64,000 bases of DNA from CADEED01 sp963711635 (GTDB taxonomy: Bacteria > Pseudomonadota > Gammaproteobacteria > Steroidobacterales > Steroidobacteraceae), in NCBI GenBank assembly GCA_963711635.1, contig CAVQEZ010000013.1, forward strand, positions 62,001 to 126,000. Reading direction: 5' to 3'. Made by a program: the position numbers and the translations under genes. Below, piece after piece: positions 26,824 to 34,865 of this stretch (position 1 is the first letter of the stretch; every line of letters begins with the position of its first letter). A model generated the notes under the pieces. It saw nothing but the letters and a program-made list of their open reading frames with translations, made no database searches and was not told the origin of the DNA.

Positions 26824-27528
26824 ATGAGCACACAAACCGCACGGGGTCTGCCCGCTGGTCAGACCGATGAAGAACGCATCGAGCGGTATCTCACGCTGAA
26901 TCCGGATTTCTTCGAACGTCATCAACCACTGCTGTCGCGCATGCGACTGCCGCACATGCGCACCGGTTCGACCGTGTCGCTGGTCGAGCGCCAGGTCGAA
27001 GTACTGCGCGACCAGAAGAGCGACGCGGATCGACGCCTCGCCGAGTTCATCGCGGTGGCCCGCGCCAACGACAATCTCGCGGATCGCATTCACCGCTTCA
27101 CGCGCCGACTGCTGCGCGTACCGAACGCGTCCGAAGCACTGGCCGCCGTCGAAGCTTCGCTGCGCGAGGACTTCGATGCGTTCAACTCGGTGCTGCTGCT
27201 GACCGCGCCCATCGACTCGCTGCGCAACGTGGAGCTCGAGCCTTTCCTGCGCAAGCTGCCCGCGGAAGACGCCAACATGCGCACCTTCGAGGCGCTGCTC
27301 GCAACCGGCAAACCGCGCTGCGGACAGGTGCGCGATACGCAGCGTGAATTCCTGTTCGGCCCCGAGGCCGCGAGCATCGGCTCGGTGGCACTGGTGCCGC
27401 TGGGTGAAGCGGGGTCGCTCGGTCTGCTGGCGCTGGGCAGCGCCGAACGCGAACGCTTCCATCCCGGCATGAGCACGGAATTCCTGAAGCGCATGGGCGA
27501 GCTGATTACGGATGCGCTCTCGCGGTAG
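26824..27528 (+). CDS. DUF484 family protein
   Basis: 234-residue cytoplasmic protein of the DUF484 family, generally found between dapF and xerC as here. N-terminal helix-turn region (YLTLNPDFFERHQPLL), a coiled stretch (VSLVERQVEVLRDQK) and a GAF-like C-terminal domain (GSVALVPLGEAGSLGLLALG). The function is not established. GGGGAG ribosome site before the ATG. Confidence 0.88.
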   Translation: MSTQTARGLPAGQTDEERIERYLTLNPDFFERHQPLLSRMRLPHMRTGSTVSLVERQVEVLRDQKSDADRRLAEFIAVARANDNLADRIHRFTRRLLRVPNASEALAAVEASLREDFDAFNSVLLLTAPIDSLRNVELEPFLRKLPAEDANMRTFEALLATGKPRCGQVRDTQREFLFGPEAASIGSVALVPLGEAGSLGLLALGSAERERFHPGMSTEFLKRMGELITDALSR

Positions 27529-27538
27529 TCAGGTATTT

Positions 27539-27600
27539 TCACGGACGGCGCCGCCCCGGCGCCGATTTCCGATGTGGGGCGTAAGCCCCTGACAATGCTG
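27539..27600. repeat. Dual-hairpin intergenic element, copy 2
   Basis: TCACGGACG, hairpin CGGCGCC-GCCCC-GGCGCCG (27546-27564), ATTTCCGATGTG, second hairpin GGGGC-GTAA-GCCCC, then CTGACAATGCTG. It aligns over its full length with 16311-16370. Both stems differ in sequence from copy 1 but still pair. The xerC ATG lies in its last bases. Confidence 0.6.
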
Positions 27601-28491
27601 GATCGCCGCTGGATCGATAGCTATCTCAGGCATCTCGCCAAGGAGCGGCGTCTCTCGCCGCACACCTCGTCTAACTACGCGCGCGACATCGGCGCGCTCG
27701 CGGATTTTCTCGAACGCGGCAACGTGGCCGACTGGAAACGCGTCGACAGCCAGCACGTGCGCGTCTTCGCCGCAAAGTCACACGCCGGCGGACTGGGGCC
27801 GCGCAGTGTGCAGCGCCGGCTGTCGGCGGTGCGCGGCTTCTTCGGCTACCTGGTGCGTGAAGGAGCGGCCGCAAGCAACCCCGGCGTCGACATTCGCGCC
27901 CCCAAGGCCGCGCGGCGCCTGCCCGGCACTCTCGACGTCGACCAGATCAACCAGCTGCTCGACATTCCGGGCGACGACGCGCTGACGGTGCGCGATCGCG
28001 CCATCATGGAACTGTTCTACTCATCGGGACTGCGGCTCGCCGAGCTGATCGGTCTCGCGCTGACCGATATCGACCTGGCCGACCGCACCGTGCGCGTGCT
28101 CGGCAAAGGCTCGAAAACCCGCATCGTGCCGGTGGGACGCAAGGCCTGCGACGCCATCCGCGCGTGGCTGCGCGAGCGCGCGGCACTGGCCGCCATCGAT
28201 GAAACGGCCCTGTTCGTGGGACGTAATGGGGTCCGTCTCAAGTCGCGCGCAGTCCAGCTGCGAATCGCGCAATGGGCGCGGCGCAAGGGCCTGCCGAGCC
28301 GCGTCTACCCGCACCTGTTCCGGCATTCATTCGCCACGCATCTGCTTGAATCGAGTCGGGATTTACGCGGCGTCCAGGAGCTGCTCGGGCACGCCGACAT
28401 CTCCACGACGCAGGTCTATACGCACCTTGATTTCGCCCACCTGGCCCGCACCTACGACGCTTCCCATCCTCGGGCAAAACGAAAAACGTAG
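27595..28491 (+). CDS. xerC: Tyrosine recombinase XerC
   Basis: Site-specific recombinase that with XerD resolves chromosome dimers at dif. N-terminal SAM-like core-binding domain (about 5-90), catalytic domain with Arg in SSGLRLAEL, Lys in GKGSKTR, HLFRHSFATH (His, Arg), LGHADISTT and nucleophile Tyr in TQVYTHLD. 298 residues. The linkage dapF-DUF484-xerC separates it from XerD. The ATG at 27595 lacks a ribosome site; a GTG at 27574 is an alternative. Confidence 0.93.
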   Translation: MLDRRWIDSYLRHLAKERRLSPHTSSNYARDIGALADFLERGNVADWKRVDSQHVRVFAAKSHAGGLGPRSVQRRLSAVRGFFGYLVREGAAASNPGVDIRAPKAARRLPGTLDVDQINQLLDIPGDDALTVRDRAIMELFYSSGLRLAELIGLALTDIDLADRTVRVLGKGSKTRIVPVGRKACDAIRAWLRERAALAAIDETALFVGRNGVRLKSRAVQLRIAQWARRKGLPSRVYPHLFRHSFATHLLESSRDLRGVQELLGHADISTTQVYTHLDFAHLARTYDASHPRAKRKT

Positions 28492-28497
28492 GTTTGC

Positions 28498-29040
28498 ATG
28501 TCAGAGAGTTTCAACCCACACGGCACCACCATCCTGGCCGTGCGGCGCAAGGGCGCCGTCGCCATCGGCGGCGATGGACAGGTCACGCTCGGTAACACCG
28601 TCATGAAGGGCAACGCCCGCAAGGTGCGCGCCCTCGGCGACGGCAAGGTGCTCGGCGGCTTTGCCGGCGGCACGGCCGATGCCTTCACGCTGTTCGAACG
28701 CTTCGAAGGCAAGCTCGAGAAGTTCGGCAACCTGACGCGCGCCGCCATCGAGCTCGCCAAGGACTGGCGCGGCGATCGCTACCTTCGGCGCCTCGAGGCG
28801 CTGCTGCTGGTCGGCGACACGAAGAATCTGTTCGTGATCTCCGGCAACGGCGACGTCATCGAGCCCGACCACGAGCTGGTGGCCATTGGCTCCGGCGGGC
28901 CGTTCGCCCAATCGGCGGCGCGCGCGCTGGCCGAGAACACCGAACTGTCGGCCCGCGAGATCGTCGAAAGGTCTTTGAACATCGCCGCCGACATCTGTAT
29001 CTACACCAATCGCAACCTCGTGATCGAGGAGCTCAAGTGA
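28498..29040 (+). CDS. hslV: HslV protease subunit (ClpQ)
   Basis: Proteolytic dodecamer of the HslUV ATP-dependent protease. The catalytic N-terminal Thr of the E. coli enzyme corresponds to Thr10 here (HGTTILAVRR), so nine residues (MSESFNPHG) must be removed; there is no start codon closer to it. Xanthomonas-type HslV has a similar short leader. GDGQVTLG, VMKGNARKVR and GSGGPFAQ are conserved. 180 residues. The stop overlaps the hslU GTG. Confidence 0.95.
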   Translation: MSESFNPHGTTILAVRRKGAVAIGGDGQVTLGNTVMKGNARKVRALGDGKVLGGFAGGTADAFTLFERFEGKLEKFGNLTRAAIELAKDWRGDRYLRRLEALLLVGDTKNLFVISGNGDVIEPDHELVAIGSGGPFAQSAARALAENTELSAREIVERSLNIAADICIYTNRNLVIEELK

Positions 29041-30365
29041 CACCGCGCGAAATCGTCTCCGAGCTCGACAAGCACATCGTCGGCCAGGCCAATGCCAAGC
29101 GCGCGGTCGCCATTGCGCTGCGCAACCGCTGGCGGCGCATGCAGATCGGCGAGCCGCTGCGCCAGGAAATCACGCCCAAGAACATTTTGATGATCGGCCC
29201 GACGGGCTGCGGGAAAACCGAGATCGCGCGGCGCCTCGCGCGGCTCGCGAATGCGCCGTTCGTGAAGGTCGAGGCCACCAAGTTCACGGAAGTCGGCTAC
29301 GTGGGGCGCGACGTCGACTCCATCGTCAAGGACCTCGTCGAGGTGGCGGTGAAGATGGCGCGCGACGAGGAGATCTCGAAGGTGCGCGAGCGCGCCCGGG
29401 ACGCGGCTGAAGAGCGTGTGCTCGATGCCTTGCTGCCGCATCCGAAGATGATGGGATTCTCCACCGATCAGGAGCAGTCGCCACGCGACCAGGAGACGCG
29501 GCAGAAATTCCGCAAGATGCTGCGCGAAGGCGCGCTCAACGATCGGGAGATCGAAATCGACCTGCGGGCCATTGCTGCCGGCGTGCAGATCATGGCGCCG
29601 CCCGGAATGGAGGAAATGCAGGAGCAGTTGCAGAGCATGTTCGCCAACCTGGGCGGCCAGCGCTCCAAGCCGCGCAAGCTCAAGGTCAAGGAAGCGCAGA
29701 AGCTGCTGGTCGAGGAAGAAGCCGGCAAGCTGGTCAACGAGGAAGAGCTGCGCGCCCGCGCGCTGGCCAACGCCGAGCAGAACGGCATCGTGTTCATCGA
29801 TGAGTTCGACAAGATCGCGCGCCGCCAGGACAGCTACGGTGCCGATGTCTCCCGCGAGGGCGTGCAGCGCGACTTGTTGCCGCTGGTCGAGGGCAGCACG
29901 GTGTCCACCAAGTATGGACAGGTCAAGACCGATCACATCCTGTTCATCGCCTCGGGCGCGTTTCACATGTCCAAACCTTCGGACCTGATTCCCGAGATGC
30001 AGGGCCGTTTCCCGATCCGCGTCGAGCTCAATTCGCTGGGAGTGGATGACTTCGTACGGATCCTCACTGAACCCGATGCCTCGCTGACCTTGCAATACCG
30101 GGCGCTCATGAACACCGAGAACGTCGAAGTGAAATTCGTCGACGGTGGTGTGCGACGCATCGCCGAGATTGCATTCAGCGTCAATGAGAAGACCGAGAAC
30201 ATCGGAGCGCGCCGCCTGCACACCGTCATGGAGCGGCTGCTGGAGACCGTTTCTTTCGATGCCGCGGAAAATGGTGGCTCGGCCGTCGAGATCGATGCGA
30301 AGTATGTCGACCAGCATCTCGGCACGCTGGCCAAGGACGAAGACCTGTCTCGGTACATCCTCTGA
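29037..30365 (+). CDS. hslU: HslU unfoldase subunit (ClpY)
   Basis: AAA+ ATPase that unfolds substrates for HslV. Walker A GPTGCGKTE, Walker B GIVFIDEFDKIA, I-domain (about 110-240), sensor region IGARRLHTVMERLLE, and the C-terminal tail EDLSRYIL that docks into HslV. 442 residues. GTG start overlapping the hslV stop as GTGA. Confidence 0.96.
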   Translation: MTPREIVSELDKHIVGQANAKRAVAIALRNRWRRMQIGEPLRQEITPKNILMIGPTGCGKTEIARRLARLANAPFVKVEATKFTEVGYVGRDVDSIVKDLVEVAVKMARDEEISKVRERARDAAEERVLDALLPHPKMMGFSTDQEQSPRDQETRQKFRKMLREGALNDREIEIDLRAIAAGVQIMAPPGMEEMQEQLQSMFANLGGQRSKPRKLKVKEAQKLLVEEEAGKLVNEEELRARALANAEQNGIVFIDEFDKIARRQDSYGADVSREGVQRDLLPLVEGSTVSTKYGQVKTDHILFIASGAFHMSKPSDLIPEMQGRFPIRVELNSLGVDDFVRILTEPDASLTLQYRALMNTENVEVKFVDGGVRRIAEIAFSVNEKTENIGARRLHTVMERLLETVSFDAAENGGSAVEIDAKYVDQHLGTLAKDEDLSRYIL

Positions 30366-30391
30366 AAATTGCCAAGCCATTGTTGTTAGTC

Positions 30392-30550
30392 ATGACGCCG
30401 ATCGGCGTCATCTGGGGCCTGGTCGAAGCCTGGCGCTTTCACTGGTGGCTGGCGCTGCTCATGGCCGTGCTGCTGGGCATCATCGGCTCGTTCACCTGGT
30501 TCACGGTGCGGCGCATCCGCGGCGAACGGCAATGTCGAACGAACTACTGA
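30392..30550 (+). CDS. Small membrane protein, 52 residues
   Basis: Short open frame missed by a length cutoff: MTPIGVIWGLVEAW, then two closely spaced hydrophobic stretches (WWLALLMAVLLGIIGSFTW) and a basic tail TVRRIRGERQ. Its 3' end overlaps the methyltransferase start by 19 bases. The frame can extend upstream to a TTG at 30380. No good ribosome site; coupling to hslU (27 bases away) would be needed. Unrecognised. Confidence 0.45.
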   Translation: MTPIGVIWGLVEAWRFHWWLALLMAVLLGIIGSFTWFTVRRIRGERQCRTNY

Positions 30551-31137
30551 CCTCCGCGGCCGCGGAGCGCAACAAGGATCCCATCCTCACGGTGCTGGAG
30601 TCGGTGCTGCCGGCGAGCGGCAGCGTGCTCGAGATCGCCTCGGGGACCGGCCAGCACGTCTGTTTCTTCGCCGCTGAAATGCCCGGCATTCGCTGGCAAC
30701 CCACCGAACCGGACGAGGCGCACCGGGAAGCGATTGCAACGCGCGTCCGCGAAGCCGGCCTCGGCAATGTCGCGCCGCCCATTGCCCTCGACGTGCACGA
30801 GCCGCGCTGGCCGGTCGACGCCAGCTACGACGCCGTGATCTGCATAAACATGGTCCACATTTCGCCCTGGTCGGCGACGCATGCCCTGTGCCTCGGGGCC
30901 GCGCGTCACCTCGCTACCGGCGGCAAGCTGGTGCTCTACGGACCGTATCTCGAACACGGCACCGCCGCGCGGTCCAACATCGACTTCGATGCCACTCTCA
31001 AGCGCCGCAACCTGGACTGGGGGCTGCGCGACCTCGAGGAAGTGACGCGCACTGCCGCGCTTCAAGGATTGCAACGTCAGCAGGTGGTGCGCATGCCGGC
31101 TAACAACCTGACGCTGGTGTTTACGAAATCTCTCTAG
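30532..31137 (+). CDS. DUF938 SAM-dependent methyltransferase-like protein
   Basis: 201-residue class I methyltransferase fold of the DUF938 family: N-terminal AAERNKDPIL, SAM loop VLEIASGTGQHVCFFA, WQPTEPDE acidic loop, and VICINMVHISPW. Substrate unknown. Its TAG stop and the TAG of the convergent lipoprotein gene share one CTAG. Confidence 0.85.
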   Translation: MSNELLTSAAAERNKDPILTVLESVLPASGSVLEIASGTGQHVCFFAAEMPGIRWQPTEPDEAHREAIATRVREAGLGNVAPPIALDVHEPRWPVDASYDAVICINMVHISPWSATHALCLGAARHLATGGKLVLYGPYLEHGTAARSNIDFDATLKRRNLDWGLRDLEEVTRTAALQGLQRQQVVRMPANNLTLVFTKSL

Positions 31138-31919
31138 GGACAACTGAGCCCGAGCCGCGGCTGCCGCGACCATTGATTGTGACCGCCCGGCAGCAGGTGG
31201 AACTTCGCCTGCGGGCGGCTCGCGGCCAGAGCGCGTGCGTGCTGCACGGGAATCACCTCGTCCCGCTCCGCGCCGAACACCTCCATGGGCCCGGTATATG
31301 CCGACAGCGCCTCGACATTGTTCCAGGTGCCGGCCAGCAGGAGTCCCAGCGGCGCATGCGGCGCGTAGCGGCGCCCCACCGATTTCAGATCGTCGAAGGG
31401 CACGAAGAACACCAGCTTGTCCGGCGGGGGCGCCGCCTGCGACAGCATCGATGCCGGGCCGGAGCCGAGCGACTCGGCCGCGATACATACGGGCGTTCCG
31501 GGGAACTGCGCGCGCAACAGCCGATAGGCTTCCAGTGCCGCCAGATCGAGGGCGCGTCGGGAGGGCTTGCCGGGCCGGGCACCGTAGCCCGGATACTCGA
31601 GCACATAGACTGAATCGCCCGGCGGAAACACCGGCAGCGCGTAGACGCGATCGGACGCCTGTCCCGTATTTCCATGCAGCAGCAGCCAGACATTCCGTGG
31701 CGCAGGCACTCGGTGCGCGTAGCCGATGACGGCACCGGCATGCTCCCAGGGATCGAGCCCGGTCGCGTGCCGGTGGTGCGTGGGATGAAACAGCGCGCTG
31801 CGCTGCATGGCCTGGCAGCCGGCGAGCAGCCCGGCTGCACACAGCCAGGCGAGCGCCCGGATCGCGGCTGGTCTAACTGTTTGCGCTGCCTGCAGTGGTC
31901 GCCTCACAACCCCAGCCAT
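31134..31919 (-). CDS. Alpha/beta-hydrolase lipoprotein
   Basis: Predicted lipoprotein: hydrophobic ALAWLCAAGLLAGC lipobox, then an alpha/beta-hydrolase domain with oxyanion HGNTG, nucleophile Ser in CIAAESLGSG (Ala replaces the first Gly of GxSxG), acid Asp probably in AERDEVIP, and His in LPGGHNQW. YGARPGKPSRRAL resembles the YpfH/BEM46-type hydrolases. Substrate unknown. The ATG at 31919 overlaps the upstream gene by about 47 bases; a GTG four codons later is possible. Confidence 0.7.
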   Translation of the reverse strand: MAGVVRRPLQAAQTVRPAAIRALAWLCAAGLLAGCQAMQRSALFHPTHHRHATGLDPWEHAGAVIGYAHRVPAPRNVWLLLHGNTGQASDRVYALPVFPPGDSVYVLEYPGYGARPGKPSRRALDLAALEAYRLLRAQFPGTPVCIAAESLGSGPASMLSQAAPPPDKLVFFVPFDDLKSVGRRYAPHAPLGLLLAGTWNNVEALSAYTGPMEVFGAERDEVIPVQHARALAASRPQAKFHLLPGGHNQWSRQPRLGLSCP

Positions 31920-32643
31920 CGTAGTCGCCACGGTGCTCGCCGGCGAGGCGCACGAGCTCCAGCGTGATGCCGTTGATCGACTGCTTGTCGACGCTGTCGA
32001 CGCGCGATACCAGCAGCGAAAACGGCAGCTGGTCGTCGTCCCCGTCGGAGATGCCCTCTTCCTCGATCGCAAAGCCGATCGCCAGCAGCGTGTCGCGGCA
32101 GCCCGTGCGGCCTTCCTCGTCGGTGAAGTACAGCCAATGGTCGACCTTGCGCGGCAGCTCGTGCACGTCGCCTTCGCGCGCCAGCGCCTCGAGCAGCCGG
32201 CGATTCTGCATGCGCTGCAGGTTCGTATCGGAGGGATACAGCAGGCGCAGGTAGTGGTCCCACTCGGGCTGGAAGGCACTGCCGGCCTGATAGCCGTAAC
32301 CCTCGAACGCCTTCATGGCCTGCGCCGCCGCGTCATCCAGTCCGCCGGGCTCGGCGCCGTAGAAATAGAACTCGCGCCGTCCGCCGCCGGTGATGCGGCC
32401 GACGAGTTGCGCGCCGCAGATCGGTGAAATCATCGTCTCGAGGGCGTCGCCGATCTCCTTGAGCTTCGGCGCCTCCTCGGCCGATGAAAGGCCGTCGGGC
32501 CGCGGCGACTGCAGATCGACGATCACCCACAGCAGCCAGGGCCGCGCCTCGATGGGCACTTCGGCGCGTATCCCGAGGTCCACGAAAATCGAAGCGACCG
32601 CGTCATTGACGTTCGCGAAAAAGAAATCCCACTGGTCGGACAA
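31873..32643 (-). CDS. DUF695-RraB two-domain protein
   Basis: 256 residues. The N-terminal part (WDFFFANVNDAVASIFVDLG and PWLLWVIVDLQSPR) matches DUF695. The C-terminal part (LEALAREGDVHELPRKVDHW, LYFTDEEGR, FAIEEEGIS) matches RraB-type proteins, whose E. coli member binds and restrains RNase E. A direct effect on RNase E is inference. Acidic throughout. Confidence 0.7.
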   Translation of the reverse strand: MSDQWDFFFANVNDAVASIFVDLGIRAEVPIEARPWLLWVIVDLQSPRPDGLSSAEEAPKLKEIGDALETMISPICGAQLVGRITGGGRREFYFYGAEPGGLDDAAAQAMKAFEGYGYQAGSAFQPEWDHYLRLLYPSDTNLQRMQNRRLLEALAREGDVHELPRKVDHWLYFTDEEGRTGCRDTLLAIGFAIEEEGISDGDDDQLPFSLLVSRVDSVDKQSINGITLELVRLAGEHRGDYDGWGCEATTAGSANS

Positions 32644-32667
32644 TCCCTTGCCTCTCTTCTGCGTGCT

Positions 32668-34788
32668 TCAGTTTGCCGGCCTGAGCCAGCGATTCAGCCA
32701 GGCGGCGATCTCAGCATAGAACAGGCGGCTGTCCTCACCTTTCTGCACCCAGTGATTCTCGTCGGGGAACACGATCAGCCGGCTCGGCACCCGCATGCGC
32801 TGCAGGGCGCTCCAGTATTCCAGCGAGTTGTTGAGCGGCACGCGGAAATCGTTTTCTCCCACGGTCACCAGCACCGGCGTGCGGAACTTGGCCGCGTAGC
32901 GGATCGGATTCTGTTCCTGCCACACCGGTGCCTGTTCCCAGGGCGGGCCGCCGAGGTTGACCTCGCGCGAGTAGATAGTGTCGCTGGTGCCCCATTGCGA
33001 CTCGAGGTTCACCAGGCCCGCGTGGCTGATGAGGCACTTGTAGCGCGTGGTGGTGCCCTGCAGCCAGTTGGCGAGATGGCCGCCGTAGCTGGCGCCACCG
33101 GCGCACTGGCGGCTGCCGTCGATGAAGCGGAACTGGCGGATGGCGGCATCGGCCGCTTCGTTGATTTCGTCGGCCGGGCCCTTCAGCGGATCGCCCTGGA
33201 TGGAGCGCGCGAATTCCTCGCCGAATCCCGTGGATCCCGAGTAGTTGGTCAGCAGCAGCACGTATCCCGGCGCGGCCAGCAGGTGATAGTTCCAGCGGAT
33301 GAAGAACTGGTCGCGCCACATGCCATGCGGGCCGCCATGGATCACGACGAACAGCGGGTATTTCTTCGCGGCGTCGAATCCCGGCGGCCGCACGATGAAG
33401 CTGTGAATGCGCTTGCCGCGGCTGGAGGTGAACCAGAAATTCTCGATAGGCGGCAGGTCCAGCTGCGCGGCGCGCGCGCCGTTGAAGCGGGTCAACACCA
33501 CGGCCTTGCCGTTCTGTGGCGCGATCAGCGCCACCTCGCCGGGCGTGCTGGCGCTCTCCCAGTTGGCGAACAGCAGCACATTGCCGGCGCGCTCGGGAAT
33601 CACGAGGTTGGTGTACGAGCCGTGCCCGACGCCGAACAAGGCCTGCACGGCGCCGCCACCGATGCGCACCGAGTACAACTTTTCATTGCCGCCGTCCTCG
33701 GCCGTGAAATACACCGTGCGCGAATCCGGCGTCACGGCATAACTGCTGACGGCGCGATCGAGGCCGCCGGTGAGAATGCGCGGCTTGCCGGGATTGGGCC
33801 AGGAAAACGCCGCCAGGCGCTGTGCGTTGTAGACCAGCGGCCCCTGCTCCTCGATCACCGCCAGCAGCGTGCCGCCGTCGCGCGTGAAATACGGCAATGA
33901 CCAGCTGGCCGTGCCCTGCGTGATGGCGCGGGGTTCGCCCCCGGCCAGGCTCTGCACGAACAGCTCCGCATTCGTGAACGCATAAGCGGCCTGGTTGCGA
34001 TTGATGGTGGCCGCGAACACGATGGCCTGGTTGTCGGGCGTGAACTGGATTTCCATTTCCTCGCCGGTGTCGGTGAGGCGCCCGGCGAATCCCGGGTTGG
34101 CCAGCAGCTTCGTTCCCAGCAGCAGGTCGCGCGGCGCACCTTTCGCAAGGCCGTCGCCATCCAGCGCCTGCACGAAGATGCGAACCTGGCGTTCGTCGAT
34201 CCAGTGGTCCCAGTTGCGAACCGGGAAACCGTCATAGATGCGCGCGTTCGATTTGCGATCGCGATGCGCCTCGATCTGCGCCTTGTTGCTCGCCTCGTCC
34301 GTGGTCCCCGGATACATGAGCGACACGAAGGCGATGTGGCCCCCGTCATGCGAGAACACCGGTACGCGCGCGCCGCCGGACATGTTCGTGAGCCGCTGAG
34401 CCTCACCGCCCGCGGCCAGGTCCAACATGTAAAGCTGCGGCACATCGTCGTTGTCGCGCTGTGCGCTGAACACGATGCGGCGGCTGTCGGGGCTCCACAC
34501 CACGCTGCTTTCCGGCCGGCGCGTCGATGTCAGGCGGCGGCTCGAATTACGCGCGGTGGTATCGATCAGCCACAGGTCGCTGAGCTGCGCATTGTCGTCG
34601 TACGAGGGCTCGGCCACGGCCACCACGATCCAGCGGCCGTCGGGACTCACCTGCGGCGCGCCCACGCGTTTCATGAGCCAGATGTCTTCGTGCGTCGGAA
34701 TGCGTTTCTCGGCCGCGACCGCCACAGTCGCCAGCCCCGAAGCTGCGAATAGAACCGCGCCCAACAGCAATGCCAATCTTTGATTCAT
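32668..34788 (-). CDS. S9-family prolyl oligopeptidase (secreted)
   Basis: Exported serine peptidase of 706 residues with a signal peptide ending at VAVAAEK. N-terminal beta-propeller built on WD40/TolB-like repeats (VSPDGRWIVV, WSPDSRRIVF, FSHDGGHIAF). The C-terminal alpha/beta-hydrolase has HGGPHGMW, nucleophile Ser in GGASYGGHLANW, Asp near VTVGENDFRVP and His in PDENHWV. Acyl-aminoacyl/dipeptidyl peptidase type. The ATG at 34788 begins the signal peptide; an upstream extension to 34962 is noise. Confidence 0.9.
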   Translation of the reverse strand: MNQRLALLLGAVLFAASGLATVAVAAEKRIPTHEDIWLMKRVGAPQVSPDGRWIVVAVAEPSYDDNAQLSDLWLIDTTARNSSRRLTSTRRPESSVVWSPDSRRIVFSAQRDNDDVPQLYMLDLAAGGEAQRLTNMSGGARVPVFSHDGGHIAFVSLMYPGTTDEASNKAQIEAHRDRKSNARIYDGFPVRNWDHWIDERQVRIFVQALDGDGLAKGAPRDLLLGTKLLANPGFAGRLTDTGEEMEIQFTPDNQAIVFAATINRNQAAYAFTNAELFVQSLAGGEPRAITQGTASWSLPYFTRDGGTLLAVIEEQGPLVYNAQRLAAFSWPNPGKPRILTGGLDRAVSSYAVTPDSRTVYFTAEDGGNEKLYSVRIGGGAVQALFGVGHGSYTNLVIPERAGNVLLFANWESASTPGEVALIAPQNGKAVVLTRFNGARAAQLDLPPIENFWFTSSRGKRIHSFIVRPPGFDAAKKYPLFVVIHGGPHGMWRDQFFIRWNYHLLAAPGYVLLLTNYSGSTGFGEEFARSIQGDPLKGPADEINEAADAAIRQFRFIDGSRQCAGGASYGGHLANWLQGTTTRYKCLISHAGLVNLESQWGTSDTIYSREVNLGGPPWEQAPVWQEQNPIRYAAKFRTPVLVTVGENDFRVPLNNSLEYWSALQRMRVPSRLIVFPDENHWVQKGEDSRLFYAEIAAWLNRWLRPAN

Positions 34789-34865
34789 GGGCGCACACGG
34801 TAACGCAACTTCGCCGCTGTTCACATCACTTGCCTCACACCTGCGCCGACGCGAGACTACGCCCC

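Noticed and set aside
27574..28491. xerC as a phage or element integrase
   Set aside because: The dapF-DUF484-xerC context and full-length sequence mark the housekeeping recombinase.
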